Shown here: one piece after another, positions 32,579 to 42,820 of the stretch
Position numbering within the stretch: the stretch's first letter is position 1
Layout: the number at the start of each line of letters is the position of its first letter
Assembly (NCBI GenBank): GCA_026874595.1
Contig: CM049315.1
Coordinates: forward strand, 4,338,664-4,402,663
Origin: Sipunculus nudus
Taxonomy: Eukaryota; Annelida; Sipuncula; Golfingiida; Sipunculidae
Direction of reading: 5' to 3'
DNA length: 64,000 nt
Program-made: the position numbers and the translations under genes
The notes under the pieces: generated by a model
Database searches by the model: none
Told to the model about the DNA's origin: nothing
Seen by the model: only the letters and a program-made list of their open reading frames with translations

Positions 32579-34132
32579 CAGGGTTGGCAAGATTTAGGCA
32601 GGAAGGTTTTAACCATAGGTTATAACCTGGTTAAAACTGCCCCGCCTAAAACTGGTTTTAGGCAGGTTTTGGGCACCAAATGTGCCTAAAACCTGTATTT
32701 GTTTGAATTTTGACTTCAAGATCTATAAAACTACCCAACTGGCTCGGGTGACGCAGTCACAAGACTTTGTTTGGCTTCTGGAAGGTTTCAGGTATAAGGA
32801 ATGCATAATTTCCAGTTGCCTGATATCATGCAGTCATCAAAGAGCCTGTATAGGTTTCTTGAGCATAAAACCATGTTTGTGTGGCACATGGTTTCATTGG
32901 CCAAGGTAGTGTCATTATCAGGACCCTTTGGGTTTGCTGATGAGTGCCCTGCTACCAGGAATTATGGAACAGAGCCTTCAGTATCAGAAGGGGAGGCCAT
33001 GCTTGATTAGACCAGTTAATTACTATTTATCAGGGTGATGGGGTCATAAGACCCAATGGTCAGAAGTCCCACTGCAGTGTCCTTGTAGATGTTCATGTGA
33101 ACTATCATAAATGACTAGGATGATGTAATCAAAGCCCTTGCCCTGAAAACTGTTCTTGAGTCAAACGTTTTACTGGGAGATGCAGTCAAGGTCTCTGGCT
33201 TGTAGGTTTCTCAGACCTTTAGGTTGAACACAAGTAATTATGAATATTCTGTGGTTTGCAACATATTCACTGCAATATATTTTCACATTTTCAGTTTTAT
33301 ACTAATTTAGTGTTTCATGAAGGTTCCATTTTCACAAGGTAAACCTTTCACAATCTTATCATACAGTTAACAGGGCATATCGATCATTATATAGACAATA
33401 AGAATGTGCACAAAATCTTAAAATTTGACAAAGCATGATCTAGCTAAGGGAATAAACAACCTTGTTCATTATCAGATAATGTAAAAGATATCATATTTTT
33501 ATTTAATAGCTAGCATAAAAGATATATTCTGATATCATTTAAAACATCAATCTTTTGCTTTGTGCCATTTGAAGCTACAGGCATACAAAACATACATAAT
33601 ATATTAGTGAGACTACAGTATACAGGGCTATTCATCAGTGTAAATGGAACAACTTAATTTAGGAAACATTCTTTCGCATATATATTACAATATTTAATCC
33701 CTTGTGATCATAAAGCCAATCAAACTATCTGGTTATAAGCTTACAGTATGAGCATTCTTTTATAAATTGGCAGTAATGGCAGTAATGAAGGTGGGAGACC
33801 TCAGACCATAATTCAGATATACAAGCTAAAAATGTCCGATTAAACCTGAAGTAGTGATGTATTCATTTGATGCTTTTTTTGTATCATAGTTTAATTTATT
33901 TAGTTTGAATAAAATGTTCCTCACTTTAATTTGTTGAGCATATTTCTTTAATGCATTTAGTTGTGTAACAATAAAACATAGTTAAACTACAAGTCAAAGG
34001 TGAGGGCATGTAAGGTTTTAGGCAGTTAAAGGCAGTTTTAGGCAGGTTATAACCTATTTTAGGCAGTTAAAGGCAGGTTTTAGGCTCTGCCCTGCCGAAA
34101 ACAGGTTTTGGGCAGCCTAAAACCCAACCCTG
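32579..34132. mobile_element. Non-autonomous hAT transposon with 8-bp TSD
   Basis: 1554 bp. The left end is CAGGGTTGGCAAGATTTAGG and the right end (minus strand) is CAGGGTTGGGTTTTAGGC. It is flanked by a perfect 8-bp duplication GAAAGGTC at 32571-32578 and 34133-34140, the diagnostic length for hAT. Subterminal regions are dense in GGCAGGTTTTAGGCA-type words on both sides, as expected for transposase binding sites. The interior is AT-rich with no transposase frame. Confidence 0.9.
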
Positions 34133-34307
34133 GAAAGGTCAGAGATCAAAACAAAATCGGGGCGCAGCAGTTCACATGTGACCCGAACATAATCCCGGGT
34201 TTTGTAAAATTCCGCCAGGCGGTTACAGAGGAGTTCTCCGGACACCTACGCGGCGGTGGCGGCCAGCTGAAAACATAGTATCCGCAAAACTCTGTTTTGG
34301 CGGATAC

Positions 34308-34829
34308 AATTATATTATTTACCAAATGGATTTACATAAAATATTCCATATCAGGTACTTAACCTTTCAATGGTCTAAAATGGACATATTTTGTTTGAAA
34401 TGAATTCTGATTTCACAATACATTAAACATTCAAAGGTGTGCTGCTCTTGATTTTATTTATTTTAAAGTTATGGCTTCCTCTGTCATAAGGCTTTACCAG
34501 TATATACTGTTAAATACTGCCTAGAGAATAAACAACTGTTCAATATTCCAAATGATGTTCCAATTCAGTTTCAAATCAGCTTTAAAATTAAATAAGCAAT
34601 CTAAACTGTATAATGAGCAGATATTCCAAAATTTAAATAATTATTTTCAATAAAGTAATTCAGTATCTTTTAAATGACTTTTCAGTTACCTTTCAGTATT
34701 TTTTTTATGTATTTTTGTATTTTTTAGTACTTTAATATATGGTATTATACCTTATCATTTTGGTTCTGTTATTTGATAACATTTGGTCACTTTATGGTGC
34801 CTTTCAGTCAGCTGTACTTTGGAATGACA
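34308..34829. other. AT-rich intron DNA
   Basis: Nothing recognised. Confidence 0.4.
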
Positions 34830-35492
34830 TAGCTGGATATGGGTAACTGAGACCTAGTTTCAGGTTTCCTTGGAGACTTTTCATGGGTCTCCTTGTGTGT
34901 CAAGAATGAAGATTCTAGGTCCAGTCATTACGATTTGTACCCTGTTGACAGATAACTACATCCTTAAAGGTCTCAAAAATAGAGAAAAAAAAATTGTAAA
35001 AATTTGAAAAAAAATACAGGTGGCGCCACCAGTCTGCAGGAACTGATGGAACACCTCTTGATCAATATATGTGCCAACAATCATGACCATCAGTGTGGTA
35101 GTAATTGAGATGTTGCAGTTTGTTTTTATCAAATTTTCCATTATTCTGGGGGGGGGGGGGGGGTAATTGGGTGCCCCACAGCTCATAGGATATGGGTAAC
35201 AGAGATATTTCAGGTGTCCATGGAGACTTTTCACAGGTCTCTCACTGTGTCAAGAATGAAGATTCTAGGTCAAGTCTTTACGATTTGTGCCCTGTTAACA
35301 GATGTTCACATTTTTAAAGATCTCAAAAATAGAAAAAAATCATAAAAAAATTGAAAAATACAGGTGGCACCACCAGTCTGCAGGAACTGATGAAACATCT
35401 CATGATCAAATATTTATGCCAAAAATCATGACCATCAGTGATGTAGTTAATGAGATATTGTCATATTGACTTAGTCAGCTGAGCTAAAAATT
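34830..35492 (+). repeat. Dispersed repeat, two about 350-bp units
   Basis: 'gatatgggtaac(t/a)gagac' at about 34846 and 35190 begins two similar units, each with 'ggagacttttca', 'gaagattctaggt', 'tacgatttgt' and 'aggtggc(g/a)ccaccagtctgcaggaactgatg'. It ends GTCAGCTGAGCTAAAAAT, the R1-type terminus. Related to 1-466. Includes a 16-base G run near 35149. Confidence 0.75.
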
Positions 35493-36172
35493 AATTACAG
35501 CCTATTTTTTGTTCAATGATCAAATTAAATAAACAGGGTCAATAGACAATAGTGTATATAAGCTTATACAGTGGGGATGGTCAGATTTATAGGACAGTGC
35601 TAATGACCGCCTGGCTGAATAACACTTGCCTGTAAAAACTGGCTTCCACCTGTGCCAGCCAGTGGTTCTTCTCCTCCATATACACAAGAGACTGCATTGA
35701 CAATATCCCATATTCACTTCCATGCATAGTGATAAACTTAAATTGTTTCCAATTCAATCACATGTAAACAGTGATATCAATGTGTAAATTAATAATTTGG
35801 AATTTATATATAAACACAATATATTTTAAGAAAAAGTCCACATGTGGGTTTTTTAGACTACTTGCCCATCCTGGGTAATAAGTGGTATCACTATTACCCC
35901 CTGGGCTTACCAGCCTTGGTATAACCCACCCAACCCTGCTGCTGATATGGAAGAATTTAATTTAATGATAAGCATTCATATTGAACAGGGTCCAATCTTG
36001 GTCACATTTGTTGTATATTAAATTTTCTAAATCTACATAATTACTACTACATGCTGATTTACCATTTCAAGGTTTAACAAGTATTTTGCTGTATGAAGAG
36101 GTTCTCCCCAGGTTTCTCACACTTTCCTTGGAAAACTAGAACACTGATAATACTGCAGTCACTAAACCTGCC
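35493..36172. other. AT-rich intron DNA, nothing recognised
   Basis: 35860-35940 has TACCCCCTGGG and CCTGGGTAATA words in opposite orientation, suggesting a short palindromic remnant ending in CCCAACCCTG, a hAT-type end. Confidence 0.35.
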
Positions 36173-36360
36173 AGGGTTGGGGCCAGGTACAAGTGAAAGT
36201 ACCTAGGTACCAGGGTTGGGGCCAGGTACTTGTACCTGTACCTGTGTACACATTTCAGAGTACCTGTACCTGCCAGTCATGAGTAGGAAGTACTTTGTAC
36301 CTGTATCTGGAACTAAAGTACCTGTACCTGGTACAAGGTACTCCAGGTACATTTTCATAT
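36173..36360. repeat. GTACCTG-rich repeat with hAT-type end
   Basis: Two direct copies of CAGGGTTGGGGCCAGGTAC (about 36176 and 36211) followed by a series of GTACCTGTACCTG words to 36352. This looks like the subterminal region of a hAT element of which the other end is not seen. Confidence 0.5.
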
Positions 36361-36878
36361 TTTCATTTTTTTTAGTTTTTTTCTCTTTTAATATTAAATT
36401 TGGTTACCTAAAGTGTAAAATAATCAGCTGTAACCACTTATTAAGCAAATCATTTGAATATACTATACTTGGTGCACGTAATGAACATTTAGTACACAAA
36501 TATCCTGTTTGTGAAGTATGGTTTCAGAATAATCCCCGTCTTACTGAACTTGGTGTTCTTAAAGGACTTTCAGTAGACTTGAATTTCATTATTTGAATGT
36601 ATGGTGTCATACGCTAATTGGTGCACTTAATGGACTTTTAATACATTTACATATCATTTTTGTGAACATATGGTGTCATACAGTTAATAAGTTCTAAAAA
36701 AATATACTTTAGCAAATGACTTCGGTAGTGTTTGATAGACAAAAGGCATGTTAACTTGCATAGCCAAGTACAGCCAATTTCTTTTTTCATTTATCATATT
36801 AAATTATATTGACAAATATATGTCAATTATATATACCCAACAATAATTTTGCTTTGATTAATTCACCCTATAATTTAC
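36361..36878. other. AT-rich intron DNA next to exon 1
   Basis: Contains a weak direct repeat ('tggtgcac(g/t)taatg' at about 36470 and 36620; 'ggtgtcata' at about 36603 and 36670). No gene supported. Confidence 0.4.
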
Positions 36879-37943
36879 CTTGTTTTCAGCTTCTATTCTC
36901 CTCAGGTCACGCTGACGATTTACAGCTGAATGCGTCATTCTAGACATAGCTGATGACTGGCGTACTTGTGCTTTTCTTTTCTCTTTTGCAAGCTTAGCTT
37001 CTCGAGCCTGCTTTAGAATTTCATGCATTAAACGTTCATTTTCTCGCTCAATTTTTCTCGTTTCATAATCATTGAATGACATGTTTCTTCCTGCCCCTTT
37101 TGATGAAGTGCAGGGTGGTGGCACGAGGAACACAGTTTTATTAGATTTTGATTTTTGTTCATTTTGTTGCCTTTCAAGGTCTAAAACAGCTTGCATCAGC
37201 AGGTGAAGATCTGTCGAATCATGGTTTCCTCTTAGCAACTGTTCGCGTAGTTCAAGTTGGAGCGAGGGTTTGTCTTCAGGAATACTGACACGAGTTGCCC
37301 ATCTCCCTTCATCCTTTTCTTCTTTTTCTCTTGGACTACCTTCAGGCGTTGCCAAGGGTGATACATCTGTGACATCACTGTCCGTTTCACTGGATGATGT
37401 ATACGAACTACTTGAATAACTATCAGAGAGATCATCTCTATATTTAGCATTACCCTTTGAAGATGAGCCCTGTGACCGTGCTTTGGCAGATTTTGGCCTG
37501 CTTTGAGTTTTGCGATGAATGTAGCGATGTTCTCCATCGCTCTCCGACTCAGATTCTGTATACCTCCTGTCATCTTTATTTTGATGTTGACGTTTGGAGT
37601 CGGTCTGCCTGAATTCTGACTGTTTACTTTTCAATAACTTTTCAGCATCTGGGGACGACTTCTCCTCATCTGAATAAGTATCTGTGAAGCTAGATGTATC
37701 ACTGTCCGAGTAATCACGATTTGATTTTTTATCAGACTTATCTGTACTGCTGCTTGGGATCCGCGCTTCCAGCTTTTTGCGGCTTGCAGGCACCGGTGGT
37801 TTCCGTTCAGCACTGGGGACTGGCTTATCGACCGGACTTGCGTGTATTTCAGCTTTGACAGGAATTTGTACACCTTTGGGAGTGTCATTGTCTCTGGGCG
37901 ACACATCGAAGAAATCGTGGTCTATATCCTCTTGATCAGCCAT
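36879..37943 (-). CDS. CFAP97: CFAP97 homologue, coding exon 1
   Basis: 355 codons in phase 0, ending ENK at donor AAG/GTAAAT. The start is the ATG at 37943 in the good context CAGACATGG (MADQEDIDHDFFDV); the frame extends eight codons further up but only through non-ATG codons. Residues 1-285 are acidic, Ser/Asp-rich and probably disordered (SDSDTSSFTDTYSDEE, SESESDGEHRY). From about residue 288 the conserved Hemingway region begins: MSFNDYETRKIERENERLMH, basic helix, then HSAVNRQRDLRRIEAENK, which continues seamlessly into ALLKRLEKTKATKT of exon 2. The vertebrate family signature is the same: SALNRQRE-RIERENLALLKRLE. The total of about 470 residues compares with about 530 in human as I recall. 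Family members are ciliary/flagellar; I infer a role in motile cilia or sperm. The exon lies within 5 kb of a divergent gene. Confidence 0.92.
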
Positions 37944-38160
37944 GTCTGATGGCACAAAAACACACAAAATAAGTGTTACAATTTACAAAGGTTGTCTCAA
38001 CACAGCTTGTTTTGCCCAGTAACCATTCACTAACGTCACAAATCTCACGAGATGGCGCGTGAATACATTCTAGACTGGTGCCCTACTCAAAATGTTCGCC
38101 TGAGCGCGGGTGAATGGAATGTACGTTTTGGCGTTCACAGTGAGGTAGCCTATAGCTAAC
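37944..38160 (-). promoter_or_regulatory. CFAP97: Putative CFAP97 promoter / 5' UTR
   Basis: Region directly upstream of the start codon, moderately richer in GC, with ATCTCACGAGAT (38042-38053), one base from the TCTCGCGAGA promoter word, next to ATGGCGCG. No TATA box at a useful distance. Based on position only. Confidence 0.35.
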
Positions 38161-38284
38161 TTTTACGCTTAGAAATAAAATGACCTAGTCTGTGAGCAAG
38201 TATATGAAGATACATATTTATATATATATTGTAAGAGATTATATTGTCTCGACCCCCACCCATCCCCCCCATGGGCGTCGAAAC

Positions 38285-38497
38285 AGGGGCGGATCCAGGA
38301 TTTAGGAAAGGGGGGGGGGGGTCCAACCCAGGAGGACAAACGAAAACCCTAAAAAAAAGTCCTCAGTTCTGAAAAAGGGGGTCCAGGCGGCAAAATTTTG
38401 TCTGAAGCCCTTAAAAAAACGTTTCTGATGAAAAAAAAAGGGGGGGGGGGGGGGGTCCGGACCCCCTGGACCCCCGGCTCATGGATCCGCTTCTGCG
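38285..38497. mobile_element. GGCGGATCC-type MITE
   Basis: The left CAGGGGCGGATCCAGG and right (minus strand) CAGAAGCGGATCCATGAGCC give an inverted terminal repeat of about 14 bases. The pentamer CGAAA abuts both ends. The interior is dominated by G runs (38309-38320, 38442-38455). 213 bp. Such GGCGGATCC ends are common in hAT-like elements, though the 5-bp flank match is short for hAT. Confidence 0.65.
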
Positions 38498-38540
38498 AAA
38501 GGTTGGGGACAGGGGGTACATGTTCCCCCCACTTTTTACC

Positions 38541-38553
38541 CGGGGGGGGGGGG
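38541..38553. repeat. G run
   Basis: Thirteen-base G homopolymer in a GC-rich patch 38520-38575. Confidence 0.8.
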
Positions 38554-38575
38554 GCAACACATAAATTGTCCCCCT

Positions 38576-39810
38576 CACTTTTTATAGTTACCTTTAGGGA
38601 ATTCCCAAACGTCCTTAATTAACATTTTGCTTGGTTTTTGTACATTATTTGTGAAACGATTCCTTTTTTGTTTTCTTTCATTTTAATCCATCCCAAAATG
38701 GGTAAATAATTAACCATATGCTTAATTTAATACATTTGTTATACAATTAGGCTAGACCTGGCGTGAGTCATTCGCACGTGAGTATGTGTCAGGACAGGGA
38801 GGGCGCTTTACAAATGCAATACAATCATATAGCTGTTGTCGAATTGTCAAACAGAATTGTTGCATAGGAATATTAGGAAAAAGACCAATAGCGGAACCGG
38901 AATTCCCATTTTTACACTCAAAAGTTAATCAAACAATCGGACATAATGCCAAACACCGGCATTTTAAAATAGATCTACTTGTCTTAACTTATGGCATGCA
39001 TGCAAAAATAATAAGGTCGTACTCATGGCATGATGGTTACATCCTGTACGTTACCCCTGTGTTTATAAATTAACGGTTCACATGATAGTTTGGAAAACTC
39101 CTGAAGAACATATCCTCTCAACAAACAAAAGATCGTGGCCAATTATCTGCTTATGATATCCCACTTGTATGCACTAAACTTTCCCTCCATGAAACTGCAT
39201 GAATGAAACTAGAAACATATATAGGCCTAGATACGAGTCTCTTACTGGCTCTCTTTCTGGGCGTGCTATAGATAGGGCGTCTTTATGCAAATATGCTGTC
39301 TATTTTTCGTCAAATGAGAACGAAATAACAGTATTTCGCACATGTGCATATATTTTCAAAATTATCAAACATAAAATACTAATGAAATATAGTAACAACA
39401 AGACAATTTTCGAATTTCTTTCAGGATAATGAAGGAATATATATATTAGTAACCATGCACTCGTTTGATAAAATACATTCCATTGAATTTGCGGGGAAGA
39501 TGACGTTATGTTTTCAGGAACGTCCGTGTTTAAAAGTTCGAGTATGACCGGACATTATTCAAGCTGTACAACTTAAAATAATCCTTTCAGACGATGTAAG
39601 ACATCTGAAAATTGAGCTATTATAAGACAATTAAGGGAATGTAAAACAAATAGGCTAAAATGGCTGATATTTTTCAAAAGAATTATTGCAGAGTAATCTG
39701 AATATATTTGACATATTACAAGCATATTAATAATAAAAAGTACTGTGTTGACTGTCAAATTCTGTTGTCTTAAAAAGCACTTTGTAGTATTTTGCTATAC
39801 TGAATTAGCT
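38576..39810. other. Intergenic DNA, nothing recognised
   Basis: AT-rich; short open frames only, none with recognisable motifs. Confidence 0.4.
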
Positions 39811-39903
39811 GTAGCTGGAGGGGGGCTATGTCCCCCCCCCCCCCCCCCCACCCCCCTAAAGCCACCTGAACCCTCTTTTCGCATACTTTTATCTGCCATT
39901 TGT

Positions 39904-39935
<32 letters not shown>

Positions 39936-40023
39936 TTATATGCGCCTATGAAACTTGTCCCCTCCACCTTTGCAGACCATTCGACGCCCATATGCCCCCC
40001 CCCCCCCCCCGGATCCGCGCCTG
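39811..40023. mobile_element. Second GGCGGATCC-type MITE, partial
   Basis: The right end (minus strand) CAGGCGCGGATCCGGGGGGG matches the family at 38285. The left side has GGAGGGGGGC followed by a C run at 39831-39849 but no clear GGATCC end. The interior holds (AC)n at 39905-39930. Left limit uncertain. Confidence 0.5.
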
Positions 40024-41644
40024 TAATAATAATAAACACATACCAAAAACATGTGGGGGATTGCCTAGATATAAATCACACAATGACTAAATCTTATGCA
40101 TTATATAAACGATTGAACATTTTAAACACTAGGATCGAGATTTAAAAACTTTGGAATAGGCAGGAGATAATGTTAAAAAGTAAGAAAGAAGTAGATACAC
40201 TGAGATGGAGGTGAAAAAAGTTTAAAAATATGATAAAAGTTCACTTGTGAAGGCCTACAGCTATGATCGAAGCATTGCTGCTAATGTGAAGGTCCAAAAT
40301 GGAGCTTATTTTTTTAACAGGTTTTCAGTAATTTCTGACTTTAAACCTGCATCATTATATATTTCCCCACAACTGTAAAAAAAGGGGAATATTTTAGCTG
40401 TTTTTGTTGTTGTTGTTGTTGTTTTCCTGTCAGTCACTTAAGATGGCCCCACTTGACAGTAATGAAAGCCGAATTTTCCGTCCAAAAATAATCATGACGT
40501 ATAGGCTTACTCCCTCTGCATTCGACCTTTTGATATGATTTTTTTAAACTATTTGCTGAAACAAGAAGTAAAGGGAAAAACCAGTCTACGGAGACAAACA
40601 CTCTCCCGCATAGTTTCACCACAGTTATTGCTTGTGATATGGTCCGTTCATCCAATTTTATTGGTATCTCCATTAGTCTTAATTCAATCTGATCTATTTA
40701 AATAAACCAGTAATGTATCATATAAAGTTCAGTTGCCTCTCCTTTTCCGCTTGCGATTGAACGTAGTGAATTCTCCGCTTGAGCTCCGTATTCTTCCATT
40801 TTTTTCCCTGTCCGTTATGTTGTTCTCGGGTGGCGTCTGTGCAGGTGGGGAAAGTTGCATTATCAATTTTAGCAATCCAAATTGACTCTCAAAAGCATTT
40901 ACAGTCTAACACCATGTAATCTTTTTCATGTCATATGAAAGGAAATAGTTTATGCCTCTTGCCTGCGTGTTGATGCCACCCAATATCTTTTATAGACGAC
41001 AACCAGGCACTGGCATATATGCTACCGCAAAGACCGTAATTATAAAGTGTCGGATGCAAGATTTACCCCAACTCGTGTGAATCACCTCGGGATAAAAATA
41101 AACCAATATATTGGAAGGTTAGAATAGTAAAACTGTTTCTTAAACCAGAGACCTAACCCAACGGGGCTCTATAATGAAACACAATGCAGCAGCATGCATG
41201 CACAAACACACTGAACAACAGGAGTCGGTTTCAAGGTCACAGTTGTTGCCTACTTTAAGTACTTGTATGCCGAAATTATGGGGAACAGCGATGATCCTGC
41301 TGGTATGTCAGGATTCAAACCAGGACTGTTGATCAAGGCTTATTATCCAAGTTATCGCTGGAAGTTTATCAGGAGGGGATCACCAAAAACGCCCAAGACA
41401 CATTTGTATGGCAGCATACTGTCAAGGTATTATTCCAAGTTATGGTCGTCTGGCATTGTATGTCCATGTCTGTCGTCGTCAGGTGCTGTAGCATTTCTTG
41501 TGAACGCCATAACTATTGTGAAATGCTGCATATTTTCTCTTGAAATTCGAAATACAAATTTATTCCACCAAGTTTTCGGACTAGATCGAATACTTTGACC
41601 TTGACCATGATCCGATTATTGCGATCCCCATAACTTTTAAATAA
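40024..41644. other. Intergenic DNA, nothing recognised
   Basis: Contains a (GTT)n run at about 40404-40423. An open frame of about 111 codons at 41263-41598 has no recognisable motif or splice context and is probably chance. Confidence 0.4.
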
Positions 41645-42140
41645 CTATAGTCCGTTTCACCACCTGCTGTCCACCTGTTTTTGGCAGATAATTCTCTTAA
41701 AAGTTTATATTTTTCAATTATTTCCTAGGAAACCACATATGGAGGTGACAACCTTATATGGCAATTAAGAATCTACAATAATTCCCCCGTTTATGTTTCA
41801 CAACATTTTAGTCTCTTTACCATGATCTAGCAGATATGATGTGTCCCATCTTTGTTTGAGCTGGTTATATTTTTAGAGTGTTTACATGAAATCATCCAAT
41901 CAGCAACTGTCATTTGAGGCCTTTTTTGCATGAGATCAATGACCTTGACCGATTGATGTCTCATATTTTCAAATAATTCTGTTTCTTAAATAAGGTGTAA
42001 GGTAGGTATTTGTTTACCTTGTTGAAAATTAGGCCCTTTAATCCTCTATTCTCCACTATAATTGTTTCCCTTGAAATGTTACTAATAAAAATTTTCATAG
42101 CAAAAAACGGGTGGACATGAGGGGATGAAACGGACTATAG
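41645..42140. mobile_element. MITE with about 40-bp TIR
   Basis: The left CTATAGTCCGTTTCACCACC continues with TGTCCACCTGTTTTT. The right, on the minus strand, is CTATAGTCCGTTTCATCCCC and then TGTCCACCCGTTTTT. The first 15 bases are perfect and identity over about 40 is roughly 85 percent by eye. The CTATAG ends are compatible with a TA target duplication, so Tc1/mariner-type is possible. 496 bp, noncoding. Confidence 0.8.
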
Positions 42141-42535
42141 ATATTTTCATCAAATTTGGCAATAATGTTGTTTCCATCAAGTTTTCAGATCAGTTTATAA
42201 ATAAATTATCTTTCCCTCATCAACAAGGTCAGATTTATGTATGGAAATATATATGATTTTATAGACAACATTACATTTGCAATAATGCATATTTCCCTAC
42301 ACATTTTTGGAATGGGGCCCATGGGAAAAAGGGGGAGACATATCTGTTTTGGCGACTGCAAAAACAAAGCCATTCTGGCTTGTCCACAAAAAAGAATTCG
42401 TATTGCAAGAATATTATATTTTTTTAATAATATTTGTATATGTATAAATCCCTTTCTCGTTTTTTTTTGTATTGGCATGACTTAGTCAAGTACATTTTGG
42501 CACACCTTTACTTAATATTTTAAAGACCTCGGGTT
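42141..42535. other. AT-rich intergenic DNA
   Basis: Upstream flank of the minisatellite gene; nothing recognised. Confidence 0.4.
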
Positions 42536-42584
42536 TCGTGCAGAGCATGTAAATTGTAAAAGGAGGGCTCTTCTGGGCAAGACG
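42536..42584 (+). other. Possible 5' untranslated exon of the minisatellite gene
   Basis: The donor CAAGACG/GTGAGT at 42585 is a strong consensus and lies 236 bases before the next exon's acceptor. In the phase needed for the next exon there is a TAA at about 42552 and no later ATG, so if used this exon is untranslated. The 5' end is unknown; the start given is arbitrary. Confidence 0.4.
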
Positions 42585-42820
42585 GTGAGTTTTCTTTCAC
42601 AATGCCTCTTTTACAACTTCCTCAAATTCCCTGTTTTAATATTTCCTCAGATCAGACGATTCTTTAATTCACATTTCAACATACTACATAACACCAATAT
42701 ATTATTGGGGAAAAGATTTAGGTACTGCAATAAAAATGTTTTAATTTTTTATGTTTAAGAATCCATTTTTGTATATTGTTGTACATGTTTACTTTGATAA
42801 TTCCGTTAAATGTATTCTAG

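Larger units (their letters stand above)
31606..34307 (+). mobile_element. GGTGGCGCC-family element with 3' hairpin, hAT nested inside
   Basis: The left GTATCCGCCTAAATCAGAGT (31606-31625) is inverted at the right as ACTCTGTTTTGGCGGATAC (34289-34307). The right end folds into a hairpin, GTATCCGC-AAAAC-TCT-GTTTT-GGCGGATAC (34278-34307). Between are about three tandem units of 275 bp (31846-32560), then an ACGGACGCAG tract, and the element resumes after the hAT insertion with 'agagatcaaaac'. An inverted copy of the same tandem unit lies at 63600-64000. The architecture matches the other Helentron-like elements here. No coding capacity. Confidence 0.6.
21790..36878 (-). other. CFAP97: CFAP97 intron, 15.1 kb
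   Basis: Bounded on the minus strand by donor AAG/GTAAAT (36879/36878) and acceptor TTTTTTAG/GCA (21790/21789). Phase 0. Nearly the whole intron is repeat-derived: a 178-bp satellite element, R1 copies, a 1.44-kb tandem duplication, a hAT element nested in another family, several long (AT)n tracts and a 41-base G run. Confidence 0.85.

Noticed and set aside
31846-32689. Plus-strand frames with related peptide text
   Set aside because: They follow the 275-bp tandem repeat and lack independent support.
37980-38040. RFX X-box expected for a ciliary gene promoter
   Set aside because: GTTGTCTCAACA and GGTTACTGGGCAAA resemble parts of an X-box but neither fits the two half-sites with proper spacing.
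39770-40039. Glycine-rich frame GADPGGGGG
   Set aside because: A frequent false peptide generated by GGCGGATCC-ended elements with C/G runs.
41263-41598. 111-codon plus-strand frame
   Set aside because: No recognisable motif, codon pattern or splice context; most likely chance.
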